Positions 38,392-48,723 of a stretch of DNA of 64,000 nucleotides are shown here, one piece after another. How positions within the stretch are numbered: the stretch's first letter is position 1; each line of letters opens with the position of its first letter. The notes beneath the pieces are model-generated. The model was not told where the DNA came from, ran no database searches, and saw nothing but the letters and a program-made list of their open reading frames with translations. The stretch covers positions 198,823-262,822 of the forward strand of contig CAWFUJ010000012.1 in assembly GCA_963818985.1 (NCBI GenBank), given 5' to 3'. Made by a program: the position numbers and the translations under genes. The stretch comes from JAFEDN01 sp963818985. Lineage in GTDB: Bacteria; Pseudomonadota; Gammaproteobacteria; Coxiellales; Coxiellaceae.

Positions 38392-41328
38392 ATGCTTAAA
38401 GAAATTGCTCAATCAGATATGCTTGACGAACTTAGCACTTTTACCATCTCCTCTGAAGAACTAAAGCTAGAAAAACTATTGAGCAAACAAGGGGCGAGTG
38501 CCTCAGTGTATTCCGGTTTTTGTAAAGGGAATCAGGTTGCTGTAAAAAAATTTTATGCTTTCTCTACTGAGGAAGAGAAGAAAGAAATTTTGAATGAAGC
38601 AAAAATTATGCTTATAGGCTTAAAATCTTCCTATTTAATGTCGTTAAAAGCGATTTGTTTAAAACCCTATGCGATGATTGCCATGGAACTTATGCCAGGC
38701 TCATTAAATGATTTACTTGAATCAGGTTGCAAGTTACCATGGTCAATCCGTTACCAAATTGCATGCGACGTTAGTTATGGATTACGTGAGCTCCATGACA
38801 ATGGGATTATACATCGAGATTTAAAAAGTCTTAATATTCTTCTAAAAAATTACCGTGCTAAATTAGCTGATTTTGGCATAGCCAAAGAGACAGGATCAAA
38901 TATTATTCAAACTGTACAAAAAACTGGTGGTATCCCAAAGGGATCATGGCCATGGATGGCGCCTGAATTGTTTGAAAAAGGAAATACATGGACAAAAGAA
39001 GCCGACATTTATAGTTTAGGGATAGTATTATTAGAATTGGTCACACGCAAGATTCCTAATAGAAATTTGGCCATTAAAGATGGCACGTTCAGTGTAGATC
39101 ATCCAAAAATTCCAGATGACTGCCCAAAAGAAATAGAACCATTACTTCTGTCTTTTCAGAATGAACCCAAAAAACGTCTACAAATGAAAGACATCATAGA
39201 AAAACTCGAATGCATGTTAGCGGTAGAACAAAAACTTTCGCTCTCTAGTGTTCATGTAACAGAAACAGAACAAAAAACTCAATTGTCCAGTACTCTTGCG
39301 CTTAAAACCGGGCAAAAAGTGCAGTCTCAATCCTTATCAGTTATTCACCCTGAATCCAAAGATAAAACAGTAATAATCCCTGTTGAAAAAGAAAAAAAAT
39401 ATGATGACATCATGCAAGAACCGAAAAATGTGTATGAAAATGAAAAAAAGAAAAATGATAACAATCCGTGTCCCATAACTTTCGCGGGAACCGCTACGCC
39501 ACCAATAAATCCCGTGAAACCTTTAGTGACGACAAGCAATACGGAATTGAAAAAATCCGTTTTATCCGCTCATCTTTCTCAAAATTCAGAAGTTTTATTG
39601 TCATCAGCCGATTTAAATCCATCGACATCCAGTCCAGTGGGTACACAGCTATTAGATATTCAGAAATGGAAAGACCTGGAACTCCAAACGCCGGTTCAAC
39701 CACCGAAATCAACGTCGCCACTGCCGCTAGTGTCACAGACTATTTCGCAAACTATCGTAGTTCCACCAAAACTGACACGCAAGCCACTGGTTGATCAAAA
39801 AATGCTGAGCCAATTGCTGCGATATATTGCTGAAGGTGAACAGGATGAAGCAGAAAAATTGATTCAGCAGGATAAAAATTTACTACGGTATGCGGGAACA
39901 ATAACTGATTTATCAAATCGAGAATTTAAGCAAATTACGGCGTTTCAATATGCGTTATGGGCGATGGATTGGCACATGTGGACGATGCTCCAAAAATATT
40001 TGCCACAAGAAGCGCAAGCGCAACAGTTAGAAGAATTAGAAACCAAAGGCACAGCGCATGGCGAAAATTTTAGCTTGCAAGGCTTGATCGAAGCATTGCA
40101 AACCTATGTGGATAATACTCAAAAAGTTTGGCATCACGATCAGCGAGCAAAAGATCATTGGTGTAAAGTGGTGGGAGGTCAGCAAAAGCTATTACCCGCG
40201 CACGTGGTGAATGAATATACTCGGCCAGATCGTCCAAGAGAATCATGTCCTGATGAATGGAAATTGAAATTACCACGAACAAGAGAAGTAGCTTATATAC
40301 TAAATTCCCAATGGAGATATACGATGGGATCGTGGTTTATAGCGCCTTCTTCTAAATATGAACTCGGAAAAACATTTGCATTTGTAAGGGATTGGTGTGA
40401 AGGGAATTTTGTGCTGTGCTATGGATGTAAAACTGCTGTGCCAGCTTGGGAACGGGGCGCGGGAGCGGACCTTCGATCTCTCCAATCTTTATGGAAAACG
40501 CGCTCGCAGCAGTTGGAGGCGCTGAAGTCTCAATTATTATCCATGTCCAGCCAGAACCAGGGATTGAAAGCAGAATCGAAGTATGCAAAAAAAAGCTTGG
40601 TTCAGCCGTTGAAATCTACGCGGCCACTGCTGCCGGTGTCGCAAACGATTGCACAAACCATCATGCCTCCACCAAAACCGAAGGCCACTCCTGAGCAATT
40701 GATGTTACAAGATAAACTCATTATGGCTTGTAAACAAGGTGATGCGAAAGCAGTTGGAACATTACTCCAACAAGGCGCGAAACCAGATATCGCCAACGCC
40801 AAAGGTGAACAGCCATTAGGGGCGGCGGTTTGGGGTATGTGTCCTAATGCTGTCATTGCCTTGCTGAAACAAACGGGCGGTGTTACGTCGATGACATGGC
40901 AGGAATGCGAGCAACATAATTTAACACATTATCAAGAAATGTTTATCGTACATAAGTTCGACCCGAAGAATTACAGAGAATGGTATCAGTTATTGCTTAA
41001 AATGGATTCAAGTCTGTTCATACCAGCATTCTATTTGAGAACAGCAAAGGAGATCGATTGGATTAGTGAGGGCGTAACATGGAGTTACATGAAAGAATCA
41101 TTTTTGAGTCTTTCTTGCCCAGGGGCAATGAAGGTGTTGCCGTTAAAAACTCCATCAACATTTAGCATGCTGGTAGGAGGCTCTGTATGGCCTTTGATGA
41201 ACTTGTTATCAAATCGAGAGACGACGGAAGACCCGAATAGGATGGAAAAGCGGTTTGAAGGTTTCAGGTCACAGATCAAACAAAGTATAAAGTCCGCAAT
41301 ACAACCAACGGCGAGGAAAACGTTTTAG
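38392..41328 (+). CDS. Eukaryotic-like protein kinase 1 with repeated module and ankyrins
   Basis: 978 residues. Residues about 22-285 form a protein kinase: VYSGFCKGNQVAVKKF (Lys), IIHRDLKSLNILL (catalytic loop), LADFGIAKE (DFG), WMAPELFEKG. All catalytic residues are present. A variable Ser/Thr/Pro linker leads to a ~220-residue module at about 465-725 (LLRYIAEGEQDEAEKLIQQD; FQYALWAMDWHMWTMLQKYL; PAHVVNEYTRPDRP; GSWFIAPSSK). Ankyrin-like units follow near 775-835 (LIMACKQGDAKAVGTLLQQG). The same module recurs three times in the next gene. This layout suits a secreted effector kinase of an intracellular bacterium, which is inference. Confidence 0.85.
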   Translation: MLKEIAQSDMLDELSTFTISSEELKLEKLLSKQGASASVYSGFCKGNQVAVKKFYAFSTEEEKKEILNEAKIMLIGLKSSYLMSLKAICLKPYAMIAMELMPGSLNDLLESGCKLPWSIRYQIACDVSYGLRELHDNGIIHRDLKSLNILLKNYRAKLADFGIAKETGSNIIQTVQKTGGIPKGSWPWMAPELFEKGNTWTKEADIYSLGIVLLELVTRKIPNRNLAIKDGTFSVDHPKIPDDCPKEIEPLLLSFQNEPKKRLQMKDIIEKLECMLAVEQKLSLSSVHVTETEQKTQLSSTLALKTGQKVQSQSLSVIHPESKDKTVIIPVEKEKKYDDIMQEPKNVYENEKKKNDNNPCPITFAGTATPPINPVKPLVTTSNTELKKSVLSAHLSQNSEVLLSSADLNPSTSSPVGTQLLDIQKWKDLELQTPVQPPKSTSPLPLVSQTISQTIVVPPKLTRKPLVDQKMLSQLLRYIAEGEQDEAEKLIQQDKNLLRYAGTITDLSNREFKQITAFQYALWAMDWHMWTMLQKYLPQEAQAQQLEELETKGTAHGENFSLQGLIEALQTYVDNTQKVWHHDQRAKDHWCKVVGGQQKLLPAHVVNEYTRPDRPRESCPDEWKLKLPRTREVAYILNSQWRYTMGSWFIAPSSKYELGKTFAFVRDWCEGNFVLCYGCKTAVPAWERGAGADLRSLQSLWKTRSQQLEALKSQLLSMSSQNQGLKAESKYAKKSLVQPLKSTRPLLPVSQTIAQTIMPPPKPKATPEQLMLQDKLIMACKQGDAKAVGTLLQQGAKPDIANAKGEQPLGAAVWGMCPNAVIALLKQTGGVTSMTWQECEQHNLTHYQEMFIVHKFDPKNYREWYQLLLKMDSSLFIPAFYLRTAKEIDWISEGVTWSYMKESFLSLSCPGAMKVLPLKTPSTFSMLVGGSVWPLMNLLSNRETTEDPNRMEKRFEGFRSQIKQSIKSAIQPTARKTF

Positions 41329-41410
41329 CATGGAATTGTAGCAGTGTTCACAACTACGATTAAGTAATAATGTTTTTTAATGCAATATTAACTTACGAGC
41401 AGAATAACTT

Positions 41411-41492
41411 AAGAAGGTTGAATGATAGGATGAATACTCGAAGCCATCATATATTTTACAGGTTTCATGTCGTGTAAAATGCTGACTCATGA
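41411..41492 (+). repeat. Dispersed intergenic repeat, copy 2
   Basis: Counterpart of 36190-36275, including CTCGAAGCCATCATATATTT and CATGTCGTGTAAAATGCTGA. It follows the stop of kinase 1 by about 80 bases. Confidence 0.65.
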
Positions 41493-41559
41493 CACTTAAT
41501 TTAGTGACAATTTGAATGAAATAATGATTAAAATTGAAAGTGTTATCAATACGATTATC

Positions 41560-41631
41560 GCTACGTCACTGAGTAAACCTTAAAATTACCCCACATGTGG
41601 GTACTTTTAAGGTAAAACTCAGTGACGTAGC
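41560..41631. repeat. 72-bp solo palindrome related to the IS4-family ends
   Basis: Near-perfect palindrome: left arm GCTACGTCACTGAGTAAACC, right arm ending GGTAAAACTCAGTGACGTAG-C, centre CCACATGTGG. It matches both palindromic ends of the IS at 36453-38142 but holds no gene, so it looks like a MITE-like derivative or a deletion footprint of that element. Confidence 0.75.
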
Positions 41632-42060
41632 TTCGCTTTTGGGTAACATTAATTTTTATTTGATAAAATTATCTTGGCAAGGATTTATTTTAACTGCCCG
41701 CCCATATAGGCATAGCAATCGACGTGCGGCTATGGCTAGTCATGATCTGATAAATTTTTTTCAAGTATTTATGTCGCAGGCCGTGGCCGATGAGGCTGTC
41801 TTTATGATTGAGCGAGTTTGCACTGCTTCCCCTTCGCAAGCCTGGTGTCATAATGGCAATGATATAGCGTGATAGAATCGTATCCTCTGGTTTCACTTAA
41901 GCAATTGTTAAGAATTCTCTCCTTGTATCATGCCTGTCCGCCATAATAGAATGTTCAAATGTCCCAGGCTAATTGAAGTATTAAAACAGGCTCGCTATCG
42001 CTATGAAAAATCGAGGCAGGAATACAAAGAATTAGTATAACACACAAGGAGCGTCATATT

Positions 42061-45000
42061 ATGTCCAGGCAAAACTTATCTTCGTCATCTATGTCTTCCA
42101 GTTCATCACCGCAATTTGACAGCGGCTTGGTGCAATCGCTGGGAGAATTTCCTAGAGAAAATAAATACGACTCACCACGGCCAGAAACGCCGGGCAGTCC
42201 CCCAGCAAGTGGGGCCAGACGCTGGGAAATCCGTTATGCCGAGTTAAAATTTGAAAAAAACCTGGGTAAAGGCGCGTATGGCGAGGTTTGGTCGGGGGCG
42301 TACCGCAAAAGTAAAGTAGCGATTAAAGTCTATGATTTTAAAGGCGACTTAACGCCAGAACAGCAAGCAGCGGTATTGAGCGAAGCGGATTTAATGGAAG
42401 GCTTGCGCTCGGAATATTTGATTGGCTTTCGTGGTATTTGCTTCGATCCGCGCTATTGCTTGGTGATGGAATATGCTGATGGTGGCACCTTGCGGGCGCG
42501 GTTGGACAAAAGCCAGGAACCTATTACGCTGCTGGAACAGATGCGCTGGGCAATGCAAATCAGTTATGGGTTGTATCAACTGCACAGTGTGCGGATTGTG
42601 CATCGGGATTTAAAGGCTGAAAACATCTTGCTGGACGGTCGACAACATGCCAAGGTGGCGGATTTTGGTTTATCGGTGGTGAAATCCAGTTCAGCCAGCC
42701 AATCGAGAAAGGGCGGGAGTCCTGGCGCCGCAGGGACGTTGCCGTGGATGGCGCCGGAGTTGTTTGAGAATAAACCGAATACGGTGGAGACAGATGTTTA
42801 TAGTTTAGGCATGTTGCTCTGGGAAATTATCAGCCGAAAAGTTCCGTTTGAAGGCCGGATGGCTGCCGCCATTGTTGGCATGGCGCTGATGGGCAGGCGT
42901 GAAACCTTGCCGGAAAACTGTCCAAAGGTATTTGAGTTGATAATTACGGCCTGCTGGGATCCAGATCCCGGTAAACGACCTAAAACGGAAATCATCGGCG
43001 ATCAATTTGAGGCTGCTTTAAAAAGTTTGGAAGGTGTACCGACAACGCTGCCTGTTGAACAGGAGTTGAAAAAAAATCCGTCGCCAGAAATAGCAGTGGA
43101 AGATAAAAAAAGCGCAATGACCTTACAAAATGAATTAATTCTCGCCTGCGAACAGGGAAATTTGTCAGCCGTTAGAGAGGCTATTCAAAAAGGAGCCAAA
43201 CCCTTTGGTCCAGATGCCACCGGCAAGCACCCCATTGGCGCAGCCGTTTGGGGAATGTCACCAGAAATTTTAGACTATCTGCTGAGTCAACTGAAGAACG
43301 AAAAAATACCAACGTGGGCTGACATCGAAAAGCATAATCGCAAATATTATCAGGATAAGGTGTGGATAATATCTCAATTTTCTCCAGAAAATTTTGGAGA
43401 CTGGCAAACATTGATTGAACAAATGGATAAGAATGTATTTCTTCGTGACATCCATTTGCAAATCTATAATCAGCACTATCAGAAAGATTTAGACTGGCCA
43501 GCGTTTAGCGAAAAAATCAGACAAAGAAGTCAAACCATCGTGATACCCCAGGAAGTAAAACCGTTTATTTCACGCTTAGATAAACACTATCAGGATTTGA
43601 AATCAAAAATCAAAATGAGCATTGAAAAAGTGACTGATGTTGTGGATGACGAATTATTTGCAGCGCCCAAAAAACCATTGGATGAAAAAGCACTGGGACA
43701 ATTATTGCGATTTGTGGCAGAAGGTGAACAGGATAAGGCTGAAGAACTGATCAAAAAAGATAACAATCTGTTACTGCTCGCGGGAAATGTGACGGATTTA
43801 TCGGGCCGGGAATTTGAGGGAATCGCGGCATTTCAATATGCGCTATGGGCGATGGATTGGCACATGTGGACAATGATTAAAAAGTACTTGCCGCCAGAGG
43901 CGCAATCCCAGCAATTTACGGAGCTGGAATCCAAAGGCACGGCACACGGCAAACATTTTAGTCTCCAGGAACTGACGGATGCGTTGCAGGTGTATGTGGA
44001 TAATGCGGAAAAATGGAATTATAACCAGCGCGCCGAAAATCAGTGGTGTAAAGTGGTGGGCGGAGCGCAAAAGAAGTTACCTGCGCACGTGGTGAATGAG
44101 TATTGCCGAGGCGACCGCCCGTTTGAGCCGTGTCCGCAAGAATGGGAATCGAAGTTGTCGCGGACAAAAGAAATGGACGTGTGGGATAGTACGCAATCAA
44201 AAACTGTGAAGGGTTCATGGTTTATTGCGCCCTCTTCTAAAGACGGGTTGGGACTTAATTTTGCTTTTTACAGATGTAGTTACGGGGGGCTCGGGGGGGG
44301 GAGTGGCGGGGCGGTATGCCAGTTACCCAGACGTGAACGCGGCGCGCGGGTTGGGCGACCTCAAAGCTCTCCAATCCTTGTGGAAAACGCGCACGCAGCA
44401 GATGGAGTCGCTGAAGTCCGAATTATTGCCCGCAGCGAGTTACAACCCAGAATTGCAGTTAGATGTATCCTCCTCGAGCTTGGAGACACTGCCATTGGAG
44501 CAAAAAAGACCAGCAATTCCATTGAGTGCAAGGCCGGTGATACCAGCGTCGCAAAACTATAGGCCAACCGCGCCGAAACTGGAAAGTAAACCAGTAGATG
44601 AGAAAGCGCTGGGACAGTTGTTACGGTTAGTAGCTGAAGGCGAACAAGACCAGGCAGAAGCGCTGATGAAGAAAGATCCTGGTTTGTTGCTATTTGGGGG
44701 AACGGTGACGGATTTATCAGGCCGGGAATTTAAGCAAATCACGCCGTTTCAATATGCGCTGTGGGCAATGGATTGGCGCATGTGGACGATGATACAGAAG
44801 TATCTACCTCTAGAGGCGCAAGAGAAACAATTTGCGGAACTGGAGTTCAAAAGTACGTCACACGGTAAACACTTTAGTTTGCAGCCACTGATAGAAGCAT
44901 TACAGACGTATACGGATAATGCTAAGCAAGTATGGAGGTATGATAAGCGAGCTGAGACTCACTGGCAAACAGTGGTAGGAGGAGAGCAAAGACGGTTACC

Positions 45001-46195
45001 CGCGCACGCGATTAATGAGTACTGCCGGGACCAGAAGTTTGACCCGTGTCCCCAATTTACTGATACGACGTTACCTCGAACGCGTGCGGTCAATCGCAGT
45101 GGTGACGACTGGTTTGTGGCTCAATACAATGGCGGGCTGCTAGGGTCTAAATTTGCGGTGTACAAGAACACTCATCCGGGGTGGCTTTGTCAGAGTCGTA
45201 TTGTTAATGTCCAAGAGGCTACGGTTAACCTCAAAGCTCTTCAATCCTTGTGGAAAACGCTTACCAACCAATTGGGATTACTGGCATCCGATCTCAAATT
45301 ATTAACGCTTGAGGCAGGCCAGGAAGAAATCATCCCAAGTCAATCATTGAGTGTGGACACTGCCTCATCTGAATTGAAAAAGTCAATGGCGCCACCAACA
45401 GCGCCGGTAACTTCGGTATCGCAAAGTCCGCATGTTTTGATGGCGTTGAAGGGGAGAAGAAAACCCGGGGACGAAAAAGCATTGAGTCAATTATTACAGT
45501 TAGTGGCAGATGGAGAGCAAGATCAGGCCGAAGAACTGATCAAAAAGGATCGCAGTTTACTGCTGTCGGCGGGCACGATGATGGATTTATCAGGCCGGGA
45601 ATTTAAGCAAATCACGGCGTTTCAGTACGCATTGTGGGCGATGGACTGGCATATGTGGAAAATGATCCAGCAATATTTGCCGGAAGATCAGCAAAGAGAG
45701 CAGTTTCTGGATTTGGAAACAAAAGGCACGGTGCATGGTAAGTACTTCAGCTTGAAGCCATTAATAGGAGCGTTGCAGACGTTTGTGGATAAGGCCGATA
45801 AAGATTGGCATTTTGATAAGCGGGCGGATAATCATTGGCAAAAAGTAGTTGGTGGAGCGCAAAGACTCTTACCTGCCCATGTGCTTCATGAGTATGGCCG
45901 CAGGGGCCGTTCATTTTCTCCATGCCCTCAATTTACAGAGGATAAATTACCACGTGATGGCTTGGATACTTTCTATACTGTAGAAGTCAATGATGGTTTT
46001 CTGGGAAATTCATATGCGGTAGTGCGAGGTTTTTCTTGGGGACCAGCGCTGGCATGGCCTACGAGTAGAGAGGCATATAAGGAAGGGGTAGATAAGGATC
46101 TTGTTGCGCTTCGAGCCTTGTCAAAAGTTCGCACTAAGCAATTGGAGTCACTGGCGTCTCAGCTTAAGCTATCTGATTCATGTTTGGTAATGTGA
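42061..46195 (+). CDS. Protein kinase 2 with three modules, frame broken at a G9 tract
   Basis: Two overlapping frames, 42061-44562 and 44225-46195, appear to be one gene. Residues about 60-325 of the first are a complete kinase: LGKGAYGEVWSGAYRKSKVA, IVHRDLKAENILLD, VADFGLSVVK and WMAPELFEN. Ankyrin-like repeats follow (LILACEQGNLSAVREAIQKG), then module copy 1 (LLRFVAEGEQDKAEELIKKD; FQYALWAMDWHMWTMIKKYL). Copy 1 runs to NFAFYR and should continue into GDLKALQSLWKTR, which is in the other frame. The frames meet at a run of nine G (44293-44301). Loss of one G would give a single protein of about 1377 residues with module copies 2 and 3. As written, translation would stop at 44562. It may be phase-variable, mutated or a read error. 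Confidence 0.8.
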
Positions 46196-46254
46196 GGCTA
46201 CTATGAAACAGCCAAACTCCTGCACGGATAATAATAATCAAGGAGAATACGATC

Positions 46255-48252
46255 ATGGATGCCACATCAATTGCCCAGGGGATTTTTCAATTAGCCAAGG
46301 CCATTTACGATCAGGCGCAACTGGCCAAAGCCAATCGCGCGCAATGCGTGTTGCTGGCCGAACGGGTGCAAACGATTCAAAGCGCGATTAAAAAACTGGG
46401 TAAAATTCCGAATTCTGAAGCTTATCGTCTCAGCCTTGGACGTTTAAAAACCTGCTTACAGGAAGCCTATACTTACATGCAGGCGCTCAGTGGCGAGAAA
46501 TGGTATTGGCAGTTTATCCGCGCTAGAAATCATCAAGGCACGTTTCAGGAGTTCCATGCCCGGTTAGCGGAAGCGATTACCCAGCTAAATCTGGGACTCA
46601 GCGCCCAGGCGATTCTAAATCACGAAGAAGATCAGGCCGCGCAGCACGCCGATCACGAAGCGCTGCTCAAAAATCAGGAGGAGATTCTGCGGCTCAACCA
46701 AACCCTGCTCAGTGAAGTGAAACATTTACCAAATCAATCGTTTCATGAGCGCCAGATGGCGGCATTGCAATCACAATTACAGGTGTTGATGCTCGAAGTC
46801 AAAGCCATAAAAAAACCGTCTGCGCCAGGCCTGGATGAAAAAATCGCTATTCCTTATTATGAATTGCGCCTGGAAAAAGTCATCGGTGAAGGTTCGTTTG
46901 GCACGGTCTATTTGGGGCAATGGCAAGATCGTCCGGTGGCGATTAAAATGTGGAACGGCGAGCTGAAGTCAGCGGAGCAACAGCAATTTATTCGCGAAGC
47001 ACAGATATTACAGCGTTTAAATACGCCGCGCTTTGTACCACAATTTTACGGCGCGAGTCTGGAAGGTGGTCAGGCGTGTCTGGTGATGGAGTATTGTGGG
47101 CTGGGTTCGCTCTATGATTATCTGCCGAAACAGACGCTCACGCCGTCGGCGCAGTATCATCTGGCGTTGTCGTTAGTCCAGGCGCTGGCCTATCTGCACG
47201 GCAAAAAAATCGTACACCGCGATTTAAAGAGCGCGAATATTTTGCTCGTGATGAACGGAGCCGATCTGGAAACCAAAATCACGGATTTTGGTTTATCGAA
47301 AGCACAGTATCCGAGTATTGTGTCCGCAATAGGCGTCAGCCAGGCGCTGGCGTGGTGTGGGCCGGAAATGCTCAAAGGCGCAGCGGCGACGCAGGCGTCG
47401 GATGTATTCAGCGCGGGCATGATTTTGTGGGAGATTTTTACCGGACGGCGACCCTTCGCCGAACACACGGCGCTGAAAGAGTGGATACTGTCCGGCAAAC
47501 GGGAAAGCTGCACAGGCATTCCCAAAGCGGTTGCGGAGTTGATCGAGCGTTGCTGGTCGGAAGACCCGCACGCACGGCCATCGGCCTTGGCGTTAGTGGA
47601 GGTTTTAAGAGCAGCATCCGTTCCCACACCGGTCAAGCCAACGATTCCGCCGTCAGTGGGGCACACAGATTCCCCCGGAGTATTTCTCAGCCTGTCCGAT
47701 ATGGGCGCGGCGCTGCCACCGGTGGTTGCGTTTTCGTCCGCGGCCTTGTCGGTGTCTGTTGCACCGATGCGAGAGCAGAAACAGCAGCGTTCGTCTGGTG
47801 GCGAGACGGCGTATGATGAGGCGAAACGCTATCACGCGCAAAAAGACTATGTACACGCTCGTCAATTTTATGAGCAGGCCCTATCAGCAGGGGTTGAACG
47901 GGCCGGTAATAAATTAGCGACATTATTGATCCGCGGCCAGGGGGGCGTGATGGACGCGAAGCGGGCAATTCAATTATTTGAGCAAGCGGCGGCCACGGGC
48001 GATACCACGGCGATGGGCAATCTCGCACAGGTCTACCGTTACGGCACGGGCGTCGCCAAAGATCGGGAAAAAGCGGCCGCCTGGCAAGCAAAGCATGATC
48101 AGGCAGTGAAGTCTGTCTCACCGCCAGGACGAGGCAGCCGTTCACCGGCTATATTTGGCGATGGCAGCCAATCCCCGCCCTCCGGTGGCCGAGCGAGTCA
48201 ATCGCCACCATCGAAAACGGGCGAGAAAACCGGAGCGTTCAATCCATCGTAG
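46255..48252 (+). CDS. MLKL-like bundle, protein kinase and Sel1 repeats
   Basis: 665 residues, with CAAGGAGAATACGATC before the ATG. Residues 1-130 are four amphipathic helices whose order and spacing resemble the N-terminal killer bundle of eukaryotic MLKL: QLAKAIYDQAQLAKANRAQC, RVQTIQSAIKKLGKIPNSEA, RLKTCLQEAYTYMQALSGEK, EFHARLAEAITQLNLGL. A coiled brace follows to about 195. Residues about 205-455 are a kinase with GEGSFGTVYLG, PVAIKMW, IVHRDLKSANILL, ITDFGLSK and a GPEML, so unlike MLKL it looks catalytically active. Residues about 520-610 are Sel1 repeats. GC is higher than in its neighbours. It is probably a host-directed effector; membrane disruption by the bundle is speculation. Confidence 0.75.
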   Translation: MDATSIAQGIFQLAKAIYDQAQLAKANRAQCVLLAERVQTIQSAIKKLGKIPNSEAYRLSLGRLKTCLQEAYTYMQALSGEKWYWQFIRARNHQGTFQEFHARLAEAITQLNLGLSAQAILNHEEDQAAQHADHEALLKNQEEILRLNQTLLSEVKHLPNQSFHERQMAALQSQLQVLMLEVKAIKKPSAPGLDEKIAIPYYELRLEKVIGEGSFGTVYLGQWQDRPVAIKMWNGELKSAEQQQFIREAQILQRLNTPRFVPQFYGASLEGGQACLVMEYCGLGSLYDYLPKQTLTPSAQYHLALSLVQALAYLHGKKIVHRDLKSANILLVMNGADLETKITDFGLSKAQYPSIVSAIGVSQALAWCGPEMLKGAAATQASDVFSAGMILWEIFTGRRPFAEHTALKEWILSGKRESCTGIPKAVAELIERCWSEDPHARPSALALVEVLRAASVPTPVKPTIPPSVGHTDSPGVFLSLSDMGAALPPVVAFSSAALSVSVAPMREQKQQRSSGGETAYDEAKRYHAQKDYVHARQFYEQALSAGVERAGNKLATLLIRGQGGVMDAKRAIQLFEQAAATGDTTAMGNLAQVYRYGTGVAKDREKAAAWQAKHDQAVKSVSPPGRGSRSPAIFGDGSQSPPSGGRASQSPPSKTGEKTGAFNPS

Positions 48253-48350
48253 TTTTAATTTATTAGGGTAAAATCGTTATCAATGTTTTCCAGCTTATTG
48301 CCGTGCCTTAGCAGCGGGTCTGGCACCAATAAAATTCAGGCATTATTTAA

Positions 48351-48505
48351 TTATTGATTGCTCTTGTGATAGTTTCTCTTGCGAGCGGAGTTAGAAATAT
48401 GAGTTTGGCCACAATATTGATTTAAAACAGCTTGTGCGGTTTTTAGGGTCAAAGGTTTAATGAGATAATCGTCCATGCCCGCCGCGAATGCTTTGCGCAT
48501 TGCCT
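48351..48505 (-). pseudogene. C-terminal fragment of a response-regulator receiver
   Basis: Minus-strand reading EAMRKAFAAGMDDYLIKPLT followed by LKTAQAVLNQYCGQ is the end of a receiver domain (AGMDDYLxKPL with the conserved Lys), as in hybrid histidine kinases. Everything upstream of about 48505 is lost. The rest of 48253-48723 shows no gene. Confidence 0.6.
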
Positions 48506-48723
48506 CAAAATAAAACCTAACCGGGGAAGACAAAAGTCATATAACGTTGACTCACAATTCACCTAACCCAAAGTTTGTTGTAATTTTATCAAAACTTATC
48601 GGTGGGCGAAGTGTGGGTAAGGCTGTGGGCGATAATATGGAAAACAGGATGTTTTCCATATTTCGTCCATAGTCTTATCCACACGTTCCGAAGGATCGTC
48701 CACGGATTCTTATTCTATCAGAA

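Larger units (their letters stand above)
41329..42060. other. Intergenic region between kinases 1 and 2
   Basis: About 730 bases. It contains the dispersed repeat copy (41411-41492) and the 72-base palindrome (41560-41631). A possible 36-residue ORF at 41930-42040 (MPVRHNRMFKCPRLIEVLKQ) lacks a ribosome site, so it is not called. The region ends in ACACAAGGAGCGTCATATT before the kinase 2 start. Confidence 0.45.

Noticed and set aside
41930..42040. 36-residue ORF MPVRHNRMFKCPRLIEVLKQ...
   Set aside because: It looks somewhat protein-like but has no ribosome site and no recognised similarity; left uncalled.
47190..48145. Long minus-strand ORFs (158 and 152 residues) opposite kinase 3
   Set aside because: They are shadows of a GC-richer, clearly coding plus-strand gene and show no domain motifs.
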